This document shows positions 1 through 9,378 of a DNA stretch of 64,000 bases, in pieces; the stretch's first letter is position 1; the number at the start of each line of letters is the position of its first letter. The notes below the pieces were generated by a model. That model was not told the origin of the DNA. It was given only the letters and a program-made list of their open reading frames with translations, and made no database searches. The position numbers were made by a program, and so were the translations under genes. Source of the DNA: Notoacmeibacter sp. MSK16QG-6 (GTDB taxonomy: Bacteria > Pseudomonadota > Alphaproteobacteria > Rhizobiales > Rhizobiaceae); the NCBI RefSeq assembly GCF_024158145.1, contig NZ_JAMYXM010000001.1:496001-560000 (forward strand), given 5' to 3'.

Positions 1-63
1 CTTGCCGCCCTTTTCAGGCGGGACTTGCAGAGAATCGGGACCGGTGCGATGGTCGCCCGCCTA

Positions 64-759
64 ATGCCTCGTCCGCGTCCCGATTCTCAAACGGCGGTTC
101 TGCCGCTTACGATGCCGCGATCCTCTCCGGATTTTGGCACGGAAAAAGCGTGTTATCGCAGTGGCGCGCGGCTCGTTTCAGGTGTCGACGAAGCTGGCAG
201 AGGGCCGCTGGCCGGCCCTGTTGTCGCCGCCTCCGTTATTCTCGACCCAAAGCATGTTCCCCCAGGGTTGAACGACTCCAAGAAGTTGACGGCTGTTCAA
301 CGCGAAGCGCTCTATACGCTGATCATGGACAGTGCCGTTTCCGTTTCCGTCTGCGCGATGGGGGCGGAGACGATCGACCGTATAAACATCCTGCAAGCAA
401 GCCTGACGGCCATGCGCCGGGCGATTGCCGGCCATATCACGACGCCGTGCGTCGCCCTGATCGACGGTGACAAGCATCCGCCGAAAGCCCCTTGCGAAAC
501 GCGGATCATGATCAAGGGCGATCAGCGAAGCCTTTCCATTGCCGCCGCGTCGATTATCGCGAAGGTAACGCGGGACCGTATGCTGGCGCGATGCTGCGAG
601 CGCTTTCCCGACTACGGCTTCTCGCAGCATGCGGGCTACGGTACAGCGGTTCATCGTGACGCCATCACGGTACACGGTCCCGTACGACGTCTACACCGGT
701 TGAGTTTTGGAATGCTCCGCTCGACCCGGTCTGAGGCCATCTCCAGCGGCGAACTCTAG
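64..759 (+). CDS. rnhB: Ribonuclease HII
   Basis: RNase HII cleaves the RNA strand of RNA-DNA hybrids and removes single ribonucleotides from DNA. The family signature DEAGRGPLAGPV near residue 40 supplies the first acidic metal ligands, IDGD follows near residue 130, and SIIAKVTRDRM near residue 170 carries the last catalytic Asp. The 231-residue length suits alphaproteobacterial RnhB. I chose the ATG at 64 because it leaves the roughly 35-residue leader usual in this group; TTG 25, ATG 49 and ATG 112 are in-frame alternatives with no better ribosome site. The gene converges on atpF, and rnhB next to the F0 operon is a common rhizobial arrangement. Confidence 0.93.
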   Translation: MPRPRPDSQTAVLPLTMPRSSPDFGTEKACYRSGARLVSGVDEAGRGPLAGPVVAASVILDPKHVPPGLNDSKKLTAVQREALYTLIMDSAVSVSVCAMGAETIDRINILQASLTAMRRAIAGHITTPCVALIDGDKHPPKAPCETRIMIKGDQRSLSIAAASIIAKVTRDRMLARCCERFPDYGFSQHAGYGTAVHRDAITVHGPVRRLHRLSFGMLRSTRSEAISSGEL

Positions 760-768
760 CCACCAGAC

Positions 769-798
769 AAAAAAGGCGCCCATATGGACGCCTTCTTT
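769..798. terminator. Bidirectional terminator between rnhB and atpF
   Basis: An A-run (769-774) leads into AAGGCG (773-778), a CCATATGG centre and CGCCTT (789-794), then TCTTT. The hairpin reads the same on both strands apart from one C/A mismatch, with A-rich sequence on one side and T-rich on the other. It can therefore end both converging transcripts, rnhB from the left and the atp operon from the right. Confidence 0.7.
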
Positions 799-822
799 AA
801 AATCTCATGTCCGGCAAACGTT

Positions 823-1314
823 TTAGTGAAGCTTGGTGCGGATCGTCGACAGGCTCTCATCGATAATCTGCTGCTGCTTCTCCGGTCCAACGGAATCCGA
901 AATCACGCGCCGCGCTGCGGCAGTAGCGATTTCAATCGCCCGGTTGCGGACGGCGCTGATCGCGTCGGTTTCGGCCTGTGCGATCTTCTGCTCGGCACTT
1001 GCGGTGCGACGCTCCAGATATTCCTGCGACTTCTCCGCAGCTTCTTTGCGGATCGATTCGGCCTCACGCTTGGCGGAAGCGACGATCTGCTCGGCCTCTT
1101 CCTCGGCCTCACGGCGCTTGCGCTGCAATTCGGCCAGCACGCCCTGAGCCTCTTCACGCAATTCTCGCGCTTCGTCGAGTTCGTTGCGAATACGCTCGGC
1201 CCGACCGTCGAGAACTTTAGCCAGCGTCTTGTGCACGCCGAGATAACCAAGCAGCGCCAGAAACATGATCAGCGCGGCGAAAACCCACCATGTGGCTTGC
1301 GTGGTCGCATCCAT
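823..1314 (-). CDS. atpF: ATP synthase F0 subunit b
   Basis: Subunit b of the F0 stator, which ties the membrane sector to F1. The 163-residue protein has one N-terminal membrane helix (about residues 6-26) followed by a long charged coiled coil rich in Glu, Arg and Ala, as in all b subunits. It is the last gene of the atpI-B-E-F'-F operon, and its ATG overlaps the stop of the b' gene as TGATG, so translation is probably coupled. Having both b and b' is normal in alphaproteobacteria and phototrophs, where they form a heterodimeric stalk. Confidence 0.95.
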   Translation of the reverse strand: MDATTQATWWVFAALIMFLALLGYLGVHKTLAKVLDGRAERIRNELDEARELREEAQGVLAELQRKRREAEEEAEQIVASAKREAESIRKEAAEKSQEYLERRTASAEQKIAQAETDAISAVRNRAIEIATAAARRVISDSVGPEKQQQIIDESLSTIRTKLH

Positions 1315-1910
1315 CAGACGGTCTCCTCTTTGCGCACATTTTCAACAGCGTTGGCGACCTTGGCCTCATCGGCAGAACCAAGGATAGCGCCAACGATTGC
1401 AGTGGCCGTCTCTCTGGCGATCTCGCCAACATCCTGCATGGCTTCCGCGCGAATGGCCGCGATGCGGGTTTCCGCTTCCGCCAGCTTGGCATCGAGTTCC
1501 TGTTCGACACGCGCTCTTTCGGAATCGGCTTCCGCCTTGGCTTTCTCCTGCGCATCGTTGGAGAGTTTATTTGCCTTGGCGCGGGCCTCAGCCAGTTCCT
1601 GCTCGTAGGCAGCGGTGGCCTCATTGGCCTCTTCGCGCATACGAGCCGCCTGGTCGAGATCCTGAGCGATTCGGTCGCGCCGGGTTTCCAGGGTACCGGC
1701 AATGCGCGGCAGAATAACGCTTTTGAGGATCAGGTAGAAAAGCCCGAACGTAATTGCCAGCCAGAGAAGCTGCGACGGGTAATAAGTCGGATCGAAAGGC
1801 GGAAAGACATCGGAATGACCGCCATCATGGCCGACTTCCGAGTGTGTTTCGGCTTCCGTCACCGCATGGCTTTCGCCGTCTGACTGCGCAAAGGCCGGTG
1901 TTACGAACAT
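1314..1910 (-). CDS. atpF2: ATP synthase F0 subunit b'
   Basis: The second stator subunit (b'), partner of the b protein encoded immediately downstream. The 198-residue protein has a longer N-terminal region than b, rich in His, Glu and Asp, before a membrane helix at about residues 50-70, then a heptad-rich coiled coil to the end. The N-terminal extension and its position ahead of atpF identify it as b' rather than b. Start is the ATG at 1910; the end overlaps atpF by one base in a TGATG junction. Confidence 0.93.
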   Translation of the reverse strand: MFVTPAFAQSDGESHAVTEAETHSEVGHDGGHSDVFPPFDPTYYPSQLLWLAITFGLFYLILKSVILPRIAGTLETRRDRIAQDLDQAARMREEANEATAAYEQELAEARAKANKLSNDAQEKAKAEADSERARVEQELDAKLAEAETRIAAIRAEAMQDVGEIARETATAIVGAILGSADEAKVANAVENVRKEETV

Positions 1911-2023
1911 TGCTCCATCCCGTCCTGTTGGGAGGTCTCAGATGATCCGCAGGGCTGCGGACCGGAGGGCGCCTGGCCGTATGGCCGCTTAGGCCATACG
2001 GCGCAAGGAGCCTGCGTTCAAGC

Positions 2024-2248
2024 TTAGCCGAAAAGGGCCAGAAGCGCGATCAGCAGCGAGAAGATGCCGAGCGCTTCGGTCACGGCGAAGCCGAAAATCA
2101 GACGACCGAACTGGCCGTCGGCTGCCGACGGATTGCGAAGAGCGCCTGCCAGGTACTGGCCGAAGATCGTGCCCAGACCAATGCCTGCGCCACCCATGCC
2201 GAGACATGCGATACCAGCGCCGATGTAACGTGCAGCTTCTGCTTCCAT
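2024..2248 (-). CDS. atpE: ATP synthase F0 subunit c
   Basis: The proton-carrying c-ring subunit. It is 74 residues long and made of two membrane helices: a glycine-rich first helix (GIGLGTIFG and neighbours), a polar loop RNPSAADGQ, and a second helix carrying the essential carboxylate Glu58 in [10 protein letters not shown]. The start at 2248 follows a strong AAGGAG site; the frame is open further upstream to 2314, but that would add a non-membrane leader atypical for the family. It lies between atpB and the b' gene in the F0 operon. Confidence 0.97.
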   Translation of the reverse strand: MEAEAARYIGAGIACLGMGGAGIGLGTIFGQYLAGALRNPSAADGQFGRLIFGFAVTEALGIFSLLIALLALFG

Positions 2249-2340
2249 TTTCTTTAGCTCCTTAAATGGACGTATGCGTCTTACTGGAAGTTTGGAGACG
2301 CCGGATGGCGCCACCGGTTTGGTGTGGTCGCGCTAGCGGA

Positions 2341-3105
2341 TCAATGGCTCGGATGCAGCGCGTCGTTGAGATACATGCAGGTCAAAACCGCGAAGACGTA
2401 GGCCTGAAGGAAGGCCACAAGAAATTCCAGGCCCGTCAGCGCCACCACCATGAGAAGCGGCAGGACAGCGCCAGCAATGCCGACTGCGCCAAGCGAGCCG
2501 AGCGAGATGATGAAGCCGGCGAAGACCTTCAGCGTGATGTGTCCGGCCAGCATGTTGGCAAAGAGACGAACAGAGAGGCTGACCGGGCGGGAGAGGAAGG
2601 AAATGATCTCGATAGCGACCACAAGAGGCACCAGGATCATTGGCACGCCTTCCGGCACGAACAGCTTAAGAAAGCCCGCGCCGTGCTTCATGAAGCCGTA
2701 GACCACGACCGTCAGGATCACCATCATCGACAGCGCGAAGGTCACGATGATCTGCGCGGTGACCGTGAAGAAGAAGGGGATCATGCCGAGCAGATTGGCG
2801 ACGAGCACGAAAACGAAGAGAGAGAAAACGAACGGGAAGAACCGCATACCGCCCGTCCCCGCAGCGTCGCGAAGCATCGAAGCGACGAATTCGTAGGTCA
2901 TCTCGGTCACGGACTGCATGCGGCTTGGCAAGAGACCGCGCGAAGCCGTCGTCAGATAAAGGAAGACGCTGGCAACCACGACAGTGGCCAGCATGAACAA
3001 AGAGGCATTGGTGAAAGAAAGATCGTAATCGCCGACACGAATCGGAATGATCGGCTGAATTGCGAATTGGTGGATCGGATCGACCGTCGTTGACTCGGTA
3101 GCCAC
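2341..3105 (-). CDS. atpB: ATP synthase F0 subunit a
   Basis: Subunit a forms the proton half-channels beside the c-ring. The 254-residue sequence is strongly hydrophobic, with five to six membrane helices, and contains the family hallmark [12 protein letters not shown] with the essential Arg180 that faces the c-ring carboxylate. ANLLGMIPF near residue 105 is also typical. It follows atpI by 26 bases and precedes atpE, the standard order. Confidence 0.97.
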   Translation of the reverse strand: MATESTTVDPIHQFAIQPIIPIRVGDYDLSFTNASLFMLATVVVASVFLYLTTASRGLLPSRMQSVTEMTYEFVASMLRDAAGTGGMRFFPFVFSLFVFVLVANLLGMIPFFFTVTAQIIVTFALSMMVILTVVVYGFMKHGAGFLKLFVPEGVPMILVPLVVAIEIISFLSRPVSLSVRLFANMLAGHITLKVFAGFIISLGSLGAVGIAGAVLPLLMVVALTGLEFLVAFLQAYVFAVLTCMYLNDALHPSH

Positions 3106-3131
3106 GCTGCTCTCTTTCCCGTTTTCCGCCC

Positions 3132-3557
3132 TCAGGCGGACTTGCCTTCATCGTCGCTGCCGACGGTGAAATCCGACTTCACATGCTCGCCTTGCACAGG
3201 CGCGCCGAAATCACTCACCCGGCCGGTCGCACGCATAATGTTCAAAATGCCGGCTGCAAAGCCCAGCATCAGAAATCCGATCATCCCGAATGGACCGGTG
3301 CCGAACGCGTAATCGAACGCCCAGCCTAGTCCCGCGCCAACCAGAATGGCTGCCACGAACTCGCTCGACAGACGCAGCGCCTGGCCCATGCCAGATTTAC
3401 CGCGAATGTTATCGCCGTCGGCGGTGTCGCGCACCGTTTTGGCGTCGAGCTTCTCATTCAGCCGGGCAAGGCGATCGTCAAGAGCACCCTCCCCGGTTTT
3501 CAGCTTTTGCCTGTCTGGTAAACCTGCCTTTCCAGCAGTTTCCTGCGGGTCGGACAT
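3132..3557 (-). CDS. atpI: ATP synthase accessory protein I
   Basis: A small membrane protein (141 residues) heading the F0 operon; AtpI-family proteins are thought to help assemble the c-ring or supply magnesium. The first 65 residues are polar, then two membrane helices follow (about residues 70-90 and 97-115), matching the AtpI/Mg2+-channel pattern with [13 protein letters not shown]. The ATG at 3557 has a GGAG site just upstream; a longer in-frame opening to 3629 would run over the operon promoter, so the shorter form is preferred. Confidence 0.85.
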   Translation of the reverse strand: MSDPQETAGKAGLPDRQKLKTGEGALDDRLARLNEKLDAKTVRDTADGDNIRGKSGMGQALRLSSEFVAAILVGAGLGWAFDYAFGTGPFGMIGFLMLGFAAGILNIMRATGRVSDFGAPVQGEHVKSDFTVGSDDEGKSA

Positions 3558-3611
3558 GATGTCTCCATGACAAGGGATGACCGGAGACTGCCCGCCCCCG
3601 ATTTCGCGCGC

Positions 3612-3640
3612 ACCATAGTTTCGGCGCACTACCCCGTCAA
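3612..3640 (-). promoter_or_regulatory. Sigma-70-type promoter of the atp F0 operon
   Basis: On the minus strand TTGACG (3640-3635) is followed after exactly 17 bases by TATGGT (3617-3612). Spacing and hexamers suit the housekeeping sigma factor of alphaproteobacteria. The expected start of transcription, near 3605, gives a leader of about 50 bases before the atpI ATG at 3557. Confidence 0.6.
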
Positions 3641-3760
3641 GACAGAGAAACTGCGTGTGAACGACGTCGATTTTTTCTTATAAATCAGAAATTTAAGTGC
3701 ATTTAAGTGGCGACTCTTATCAATTGGTCGAGTGCCTCTATCGGGCCAGAGTCGGCGCTT

Positions 3761-4906
3761 TCAGCCCCAACCACCGTCCTTCGTGCGGTAGAAGATGTGG
3801 CGGCCGATCTTCTGAAGCCGATCCATATGGCGCGCCCAGCGCGGTTTCACGTAGGTTGCGTGATAATGAGTGGATGAGCCAACCTGCGGCAGCCAGATTT
3901 CGCCATAGGTCACTTTCCGGGCGACGCTCTGAGCCATTGTCCAGGATTTGCTGCTTCGTACGCGGTCGCGCTTGCCATCGCAGGCAAAGGAGAATTGGCA
4001 GCGGTTACGCCAGTTCTTGTTCTGATAGACCACGCCGCAAATCGTGTCCGGGAAGGTCGGGTTCTTTACGCGGTTGAGAATGACCTGCGCGACGGCTGCC
4101 TGTCCCTCTTGCGGCTCGCCTCTTGCCTCGAAGTAGATACCTATGGCCAGGCAGCGCTGCTGTGTTGCCTCGTAAGATGAATCCGGAAGACGCCGCGCAG
4201 CCCATTTATGGTCTTTTTTGCCGAGATGAGGGATGAACCCCTTCCCCGCCTTGCCGAGGACGGCGTCGAAGGGCGAAGCCTTGGCCGCGTTCGGAGCGAA
4301 AGCCATCGCCGCGACCGGCTGCGCGCCTACGCCATTCTGAGTAGCGGAAGCGAGCATCGTTCGATCATTGCCGCCATCAGGCGCGACGGCGGTAGAGAAA
4401 CGGAACGCTTCGGCCAATTCCATAGCTTCTTTGGCCGCCATTGGCGCACGAAGGGCGACATTCGTGCCGTCTATCGCCGGCCGGAGCATCATGGAACGTT
4501 CGCCGTAAAGCGACCCCGCCTTGAAACGGTCAGGCAGCGAACGCGGCGCGACGTGAACGAGCCGACCGCGTTTGTCGGCGCGGTTGATCCGGTCTTCATC
4601 CGGCGTGACCGCAGTGATCGTCTTTTTAACCGGCAATTCGATTCGCGTTGAACCCGTGCTCGAAGCGATCGAACCGGTGGTCAGGCTTTCATCACCCGAA
4701 AAGGCGTAGCTTGCCCGTGCGACAGAATCGGGCTGGCGATGTTCCAGCGCCGTCGACCAACGGTGCTCGGTCATCGAAGCCATGATGGCACGCGTATCCT
4801 GAATCGCGATCTCGTCTGCCAAAGAGAAAAAGATCACGCCTGCCGTAAGGCCAACCAGCGTTAATGAGATGGGGTTGAGGCGATGCCCGGTGTTTACATT
4901 CGACAC
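3761..4906 (-). CDS. Cell wall hydrolase, SleB domain
   Basis: A predicted peptidoglycan hydrolase with a C-terminal SleB/Hydrolase_2 domain (about residues 250-375). The domain shows the typical YFEARGE (candidate catalytic Glu), AAVAQVILNRV and a CQFSFACDG segment. The N-terminus holds one membrane helix (about residues 13-30), so the protein is probably anchored with the enzyme domain in the periplasm; the long middle part is low in recognisable features. The name comes from Bacillus SleB, but in alphaproteobacteria the family is thought to trim growing wall rather than spores. It is a single gene upstream of the atp promoter. Confidence 0.85.
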   Translation of the reverse strand: MSNVNTGHRLNPISLTLVGLTAGVIFFSLADEIAIQDTRAIMASMTEHRWSTALEHRQPDSVARASYAFSGDESLTTGSIASSTGSTRIELPVKKTITAVTPDEDRINRADKRGRLVHVAPRSLPDRFKAGSLYGERSMMLRPAIDGTNVALRAPMAAKEAMELAEAFRFSTAVAPDGGNDRTMLASATQNGVGAQPVAAMAFAPNAAKASPFDAVLGKAGKGFIPHLGKKDHKWAARRLPDSSYEATQQRCLAIGIYFEARGEPQEGQAAVAQVILNRVKNPTFPDTICGVVYQNKNWRNRCQFSFACDGKRDRVRSSKSWTMAQSVARKVTYGEIWLPQVGSSTHYHATYVKPRWARHMDRLQKIGRHIFYRTKDGGWG

Positions 4907-4986
4907 AACTCATTCCCCGCAACGCTTTAGCAACTGAGGAAATGATGATCGATTAACCTAAATCGGGAGTTAACGCCGGCCCGGTT

Positions 4987-6414
4987 TCAACGTTTGCGTG
5001 CGCGATTGGCAAAGGGATTGTCGCTCGTCCGCAAATTGAGACGAATCGGAACCCCTTCGATACCGAATGTCTCGCGCAGGTTGTTGATCAGGTACCGCTG
5101 ATAGCTTTCCGGCAACGCATCGGGGCGCGACACGGACAGCACGAAACCGGGCGGCCGGGTTTTGGCCTGAGTGATATAACGGATTTTCAAACGACGCCCG
5201 GAGACAGCGGGCGGTGGGTGGTGAGCGATGATGCCTTCCAGCCAGCGATTGAGCCTTCCGGTCGAGATGCGCATGTTCCAGATGCGGTGCGTGAGGAAGA
5301 TCGCATCGAAGAGCTTATCAAGTCCTCGCTCGGTTTCCGCACTGACCGGAACGGCGCGGATGCCACGCAGTTGGGGCAGTAGTCGTTCGGTTTTCTCGCG
5401 CAGTTCGGCGAGCTTCTCCTGCTTGTTCTCGATCAGATCCCATTTGTTGAACGCAATGACAGGCGCGCGGCCCTCCCGCGCGATCAAATCGACGATATGC
5501 AGATCCTGCTTTTCCAGAGCGATGGTGGCGTCAAGAACGATCACCACCACCTCGGCGAACCGCATTGAACGTAGCCCATCGGAAACAGAGAGCTTTTCCA
5601 GTTTTTCCTGTACACGGGACCGACGCCGCATACCCGCCGTGTCGTAGACCCGTAAGGTCCGGCCATCGACTTCGAATTCCACCGATATCGAATCGCGGGT
5701 GATACCGGCCTCTGGCCCAGTCAAAAGCCGCTCCTCGCCGAGCCAGGCATTGATGAGTGTCGATTTGCCCGCATTGGGACGCCCGACAATCGCCATGCGG
5801 ATCGGCTTCGTCGAATCGTAGGCCGGCTGCTCTTCGGCGTCGGGATCATCTATTGTCACCGAGAGATCGGGGACGTCACTGACGGTTTCGCGAGCGTCGC
5901 GCTCGGCAAAAGCCACATCTTCGCCAAGCGCCGCTATCATCGCCTCGCGCAGATCGGGAAGTCCAAGCCCATGCTCGGCCGAAATCGGCACCGGATCGCC
6001 TATTCCAAGTTCCCAGGCTTCCGCCATCCCTGCTTCGGCCAGGCGCGACTCCGCCTTGTTGGCCACGAGAACCACAGTCTTGCCGGTTCGCCGCGCCAGA
6101 TTGGCGAAGCTGCGATCAGTTGGCGTCACCCCCGCCTTGGCATCGTAGAGGAAGAGGATGAGATCGGCCTCATCCATAGCAAGCTCGGTCTGGCCGCGCA
6201 TTCGTCCTTCGAGCGAGGCTTCCGACGCTTCTTCCAGACCGGCTGTATCGATGACAGAAAAATAGAGATCGTAAAGCTTGGCGTCATGCATCCGTCGGTC
6301 GCGCGTCACGCCGGGCGTGTCGTCGACCAGCGCCAGCTTCTGCCCGACCAGCCTGTTGAACAGGGTGGATTTGCCGACATTAGGCCGACCGATAATAGCT
6401 GCCGTAAATCGCAT
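4987..6414 (-). CDS. der: Ribosome biogenesis GTPase Der
   Basis: Der (EngA) carries two GTPase domains in tandem and helps mature the 50S subunit. Both P-loops are visible: [12 protein letters not shown] at about residues 8-19 and [12 protein letters not shown] near residue 211. The DTPG and DTAG switch motifs and the NKWD guanine-specificity motif are present, followed by the C-terminal KH-like domain ([18 protein letters not shown]). At 475 residues the length is normal. The upstream TPR gene lies 15 bases away, so the two are probably co-transcribed; this pairing resembles yfgM-der of enterobacteria. Confidence 0.97.
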   Translation of the reverse strand: MRFTAAIIGRPNVGKSTLFNRLVGQKLALVDDTPGVTRDRRMHDAKLYDLYFSVIDTAGLEEASEASLEGRMRGQTELAMDEADLILFLYDAKAGVTPTDRSFANLARRTGKTVVLVANKAESRLAEAGMAEAWELGIGDPVPISAEHGLGLPDLREAMIAALGEDVAFAERDARETVSDVPDLSVTIDDPDAEEQPAYDSTKPIRMAIVGRPNAGKSTLINAWLGEERLLTGPEAGITRDSISVEFEVDGRTLRVYDTAGMRRRSRVQEKLEKLSVSDGLRSMRFAEVVVIVLDATIALEKQDLHIVDLIAREGRAPVIAFNKWDLIENKQEKLAELREKTERLLPQLRGIRAVPVSAETERGLDKLFDAIFLTHRIWNMRISTGRLNRWLEGIIAHHPPPAVSGRRLKIRYITQAKTRPPGFVLSVSRPDALPESYQRYLINNLRETFGIEGVPIRLNLRTSDNPFANRARKR

Positions 6415-6428
6415 CTTGCGAACCCGTC

Positions 6429-7304
6429 TCAGCCTGAACCGTCATCGGACGGCGCTTCGGTTTCTGCCGGCGGCTGATCGGCAGGCTCGTCGGCCGCAGT
6501 GATCGCATCCGGCGCCTCAGCGTCAGACTGACCATCGGCGCTTTCCTCAGCGGGCGTCGCTTGCGATTGCCCATCGGTCGGAACCGGATCATCCGAAGGC
6601 GGGTTCTGCTGCGCATCATTTTTCTGAGATGCGGGGCCACCCTCCGCCGTCGCCCCGGACGCCAGAAGATCATTCATAAGAGTTGCGCGCCGACGCAGAT
6701 TGGCAGGCGTGCCGATATCGTTGACGATGGCATCGAACTGCTTCTTCGCTTCGTCGTCGCGCCCGGATTTCCAGGCCGCCAGACCGAGTGCTTCGCGCGC
6801 GGAAAACCGAAGCGCATTGGTTTCCGTTGCCAAAGGTTCGACCCGCTGCGCCACGGCGTCGTAGTCATCGCCATCCACCAGCAGATAGCCGGCCCGAAGA
6901 GCTGCAAAATCACGAAGCGTTTGCGGAGCTTCACCGTCAGCGGTGATCTCGTCGAACAGTTCCACCGCTTCGTTTATCGATCCTTCGCCTGCCAAAAGCG
7001 ATGCCCGTTTGAAGCGGGCCAATTCGCCGTAGTCGCCGGAGCCATCTTTCTGGAGCGCCTCGAGTTCGACAAGAGCTGCATCGCGGTCGCCATCATCGGC
7101 TTTTTCGATAGCCGCGAGAAAACGATCACCGGATGCGGCCGCCTGCTTTTCCTGATAATCGCGCCAGAACACGACCGCCGCCGTCACGATGACGGCGAGG
7201 ACGATAGCGCCGATCAGAATCTTCCCATAGCGATCCCAGAGCGCGCGGGCTTTGTCCTGGCGTAGTTCCTCGTCTACCTCGCGGATAAAGCTGTCGTCGC
7301 TCAT
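6429..7304 (-). CDS. TPR membrane protein, YfgM-like
   Basis: A 291-residue protein with a cytoplasmic N-terminus ([17 protein letters not shown]), one membrane helix at about residues 30-47, then helical repeats typical of the TPR_21/YfgM family through residue 210. The last 80 residues are a Pro, Ala, Asp and Glu-rich low-complexity tail. YfgM in E. coli works with the SecYEG/PpiD periplasmic chaperone network, and the gene sits directly upstream of der there as well. The role here is inferred from this shared context and architecture. Confidence 0.75.
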   Translation of the reverse strand: MSDDSFIREVDEELRQDKARALWDRYGKILIGAIVLAVIVTAAVVFWRDYQEKQAAASGDRFLAAIEKADDGDRDAALVELEALQKDGSGDYGELARFKRASLLAGEGSINEAVELFDEITADGEAPQTLRDFAALRAGYLLVDGDDYDAVAQRVEPLATETNALRFSAREALGLAAWKSGRDDEAKKQFDAIVNDIGTPANLRRRATLMNDLLASGATAEGGPASQKNDAQQNPPSDDPVPTDGQSQATPAEESADGQSDAEAPDAITAADEPADQPPAETEAPSDDGSG

Positions 7305-7404
7305 ATTCGTCCTGCCTCAATGACAATACGCCAGCATGCGGCGCGTCTCGCGGGCGCTTCTACCTCAAATCGCCTGCAATGTAAGGGGGCGCTCCAAACT
7401 ACGC

Positions 7405-7992
7405 TCAAACAGCAATCGGCGCGACGCCGATCAGCCATTCATGCAACCATAGCGCCATCACGATATAAAGCGCGATTCCGACAAGGAGAGCAGCGATGTC
7501 CCAGGTCACCGGTCCCGATTGGGCGATGCCCGCTCCACCGCCAGTCCCGGCACGGCGCTTGACCGAGATGCGATCCGCCACCGCCCATATGAGAAAAGCA
7601 CCGAACAGGACGATCGATCCCAACTCACCATTGGCGAGCAGATGCGCCAGCGCCCAGATCTTGATCGCAATCAGCATGGGATGTTTGAACATCGGTTTCA
7701 GCCGGCCTGCCGGCAGGGCATAGATGCCAAGCGCCAGAAACGAGAACAGCATCAGGCCTGTCGCGATGTGCCTGAACGCCAGTGGTGGCTCCCACACGGG
7801 CACAGGCGCATTTTGGGTCATCCCGTAACCCCAGACGATCAGAACGAAGCCGACGAGCGAGACGACAGAGTAGATGCCTTTATAAACCCCCTCGCCCATC
7901 TGGCTTTCGCGCTGGTCGACGGTCGCCGGCGCAAAAATGCGGACAGAGTGAATGCCTAGAAAAAGAATAAGCCCCAAGATCAGAACCAGCAT
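7405..7992 (-). CDS. NnrU family membrane protein
   Basis: A 195-residue hydrophobic protein with about six membrane helices, including ILFLGIHSVRIF at the start and the family-type HPMLIAIKIWALAHLLANG stretch in the middle. NnrU was first seen near nitrite/nitric oxide reductase genes; related proteins include the carotenoid isomerase-linked Z-ISO family. No denitrification genes lie nearby, so the role is open. The start at 7992 fits the first membrane helix. The frame stays open to 8217, but the added 75 residues are charged and look unlike the family. Confidence 0.8.
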   Translation of the reverse strand: MLVLILGLILFLGIHSVRIFAPATVDQRESQMGEGVYKGIYSVVSLVGFVLIVWGYGMTQNAPVPVWEPPLAFRHIATGLMLFSFLALGIYALPAGRLKPMFKHPMLIAIKIWALAHLLANGELGSIVLFGAFLIWAVADRISVKRRAGTGGGAGIAQSGPVTWDIAALLVGIALYIVMALWLHEWLIGVAPIAV

Positions 7993-8223
7993 TCCAATCG
8001 CCCCCCCCTTGCTCAAACGTTGCAGCCGGCCGGCATAGGCTTCATCGTTGCCTGGTCGTCCGAAATCGCTGCGGATCAGCGAGCGATCACGCCCCTGACC
8101 ATCCCCTGACAATGCTCCGATCCTGAATAGAGTCAAACGAAGGCATCCGCGCTCCACCGATTCTTGCCGCTTTAGCGAGGGTTTATCGAGAGGTTGCGCG
8201 ATAAACCAAATGCGCATTTGCCC

Positions 8224-9375
8224 TTATCTTGCTGAGAACCGCCATTTGCCTTCATCGAGGGTCGGCGCCGCACGGTCGCTCACGGTTTGGCTGCTCGAGA
8301 AGCGGATCGGCGAGCCGAGCCCGGCAATCCCTTCCGGATCGACCTTCAGGCCACGCGCTTCGATCTGCGGGTCGTCCAGCGCATCAGCCACCGTATTGAT
8401 CGGCCCGGCCGGAACGCCAGCCGCCTTTAAAGCCTCGATCAGATCGTGACGTGACCGCGCGGCCGTCCGCTCTTCGATGATCGCGGTCAGCGCATCGCGA
8501 TTCTCCACCCGAGCCGGGTTGGTCTCATAGGCTGGGTCAGTGCTCAGCCGATCCAGACCGAGAGCTCGGCACAGAGCGGCGAATTGCCTGTCATTGCCGC
8601 AGGCGACGATGATGTGGCCATCCGAGGCGGGAAAGACTTGATAGGGCACGATATTGGGATGCGCATTGCCGAGCCGGCGCGGAACAATGCCGCCAAGCAA
8701 ATGGTTTGCCGCCTGATTGGCGAGGACAGCGACCCCGCAATCCAGAAGCGAAAGATCGATATGCTGGCCTTCGCCGGATCGGTCACGCTTAGCCAGCGCC
8801 GCCTGCACCGCGATCACACCATAGAGGCCGGTGAAAATATCGATCCAAGCGACGCCGACCTTCTGTGGCTCGCCATCCGGCTCCCCGGTCAGATCCATGA
8901 TGCCGCACATGCCCTGAATCAAGAAATCGTAGCCGGGCTGGCTGGCGCGCGGACCGTTTTGGCCGAAGCCGGTAATGGAAAGATAGACAAGGCGTGGATT
9001 GACGGCGCGGACGCTATCATAGTCGAGCCCGTATTTGCGCAATCCGCCAACCTTGAAATTCTCGATCAGAACATCGGCCTCGGCAATCAGCGCCATAAGC
9101 CTTTCGAGATCGTCAGCATCGCTAAAATTGCAGATGACGGAAGACTTGCCGCGATTGGCGGACTGAAAATACGCCGCAACGCGCTCTGTCGTGCCGTCAG
9201 CCCGCTTTCGTTCGATAAAGGGCGGACCCCAGTTGCGCGTGTCGTCGCCGCCGGGCGCTTCGACCTTGATTACTTCCGCGCCGAGATCGGCGAGCGTCTG
9301 ACCAACCCACGGACCAGCGAGGATACGCGCCAGTTCGACAACCTTCAGCCCTTTAAGCGGCGGCGCGCTGCTCAT
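8224..9375 (-). CDS. Class III CoA-transferase, probable glutarate CoA-transferase
   Basis: A CaiB/BaiF (family III) CoA-transferase of 383 residues. The start KGLKVVELARILAGPW, the LGAEVIKVE strand and the catalytic Asp179 in VAWIDIFTG are typical. It begins three bases after the glutaryl-CoA dehydrogenase gene. That pairing is recurrent and recalls human SUGCT, which moves CoA from succinyl-CoA to glutarate. The likely job is to make glutaryl-CoA for its neighbour. Substrate is inferred from context; family III enzymes vary widely. Confidence 0.85.
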   Translation of the reverse strand: MSSAPPLKGLKVVELARILAGPWVGQTLADLGAEVIKVEAPGGDDTRNWGPPFIERKRADGTTERVAAYFQSANRGKSSVICNFSDADDLERLMALIAEADVLIENFKVGGLRKYGLDYDSVRAVNPRLVYLSITGFGQNGPRASQPGYDFLIQGMCGIMDLTGEPDGEPQKVGVAWIDIFTGLYGVIAVQAALAKRDRSGEGQHIDLSLLDCGVAVLANQAANHLLGGIVPRRLGNAHPNIVPYQVFPASDGHIIVACGNDRQFAALCRALGLDRLSTDPAYETNPARVENRDALTAIIEERTAARSRHDLIEALKAAGVPAGPINTVADALDDPQIEARGLKVDPEGIAGLGSPIRFSSSQTVSDRAAPTLDEGKWRFSAR

Positions 9376-9378
9376 CGA

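Noticed and set aside
2266-3093. A long plus-strand reading frame opposite atpB, with other long antisense frames such as 8584-9819, 10745-11968, 13773-15398 and 21043-22371
   Set aside because: Each mirrors a well-supported gene on the other strand. The predicted proteins are rich in His, Arg, Gln and Asp, as antisense translation of GC-rich genes gives, and have no recognisable domain.
7405-7992. Denitrification link from the NnrU annotation
   Set aside because: No nitrite, nitric oxide or nitrate reductase gene lies in the window, and NnrU proteins occur widely without them.
7993-8217. A 75-residue N-terminal extension of the NnrU protein
   Set aside because: The frame is open, but the added stretch is charged, lacks family features and has no good ribosome site. 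The ATG at 7992 directly before the first membrane helix is more convincing.
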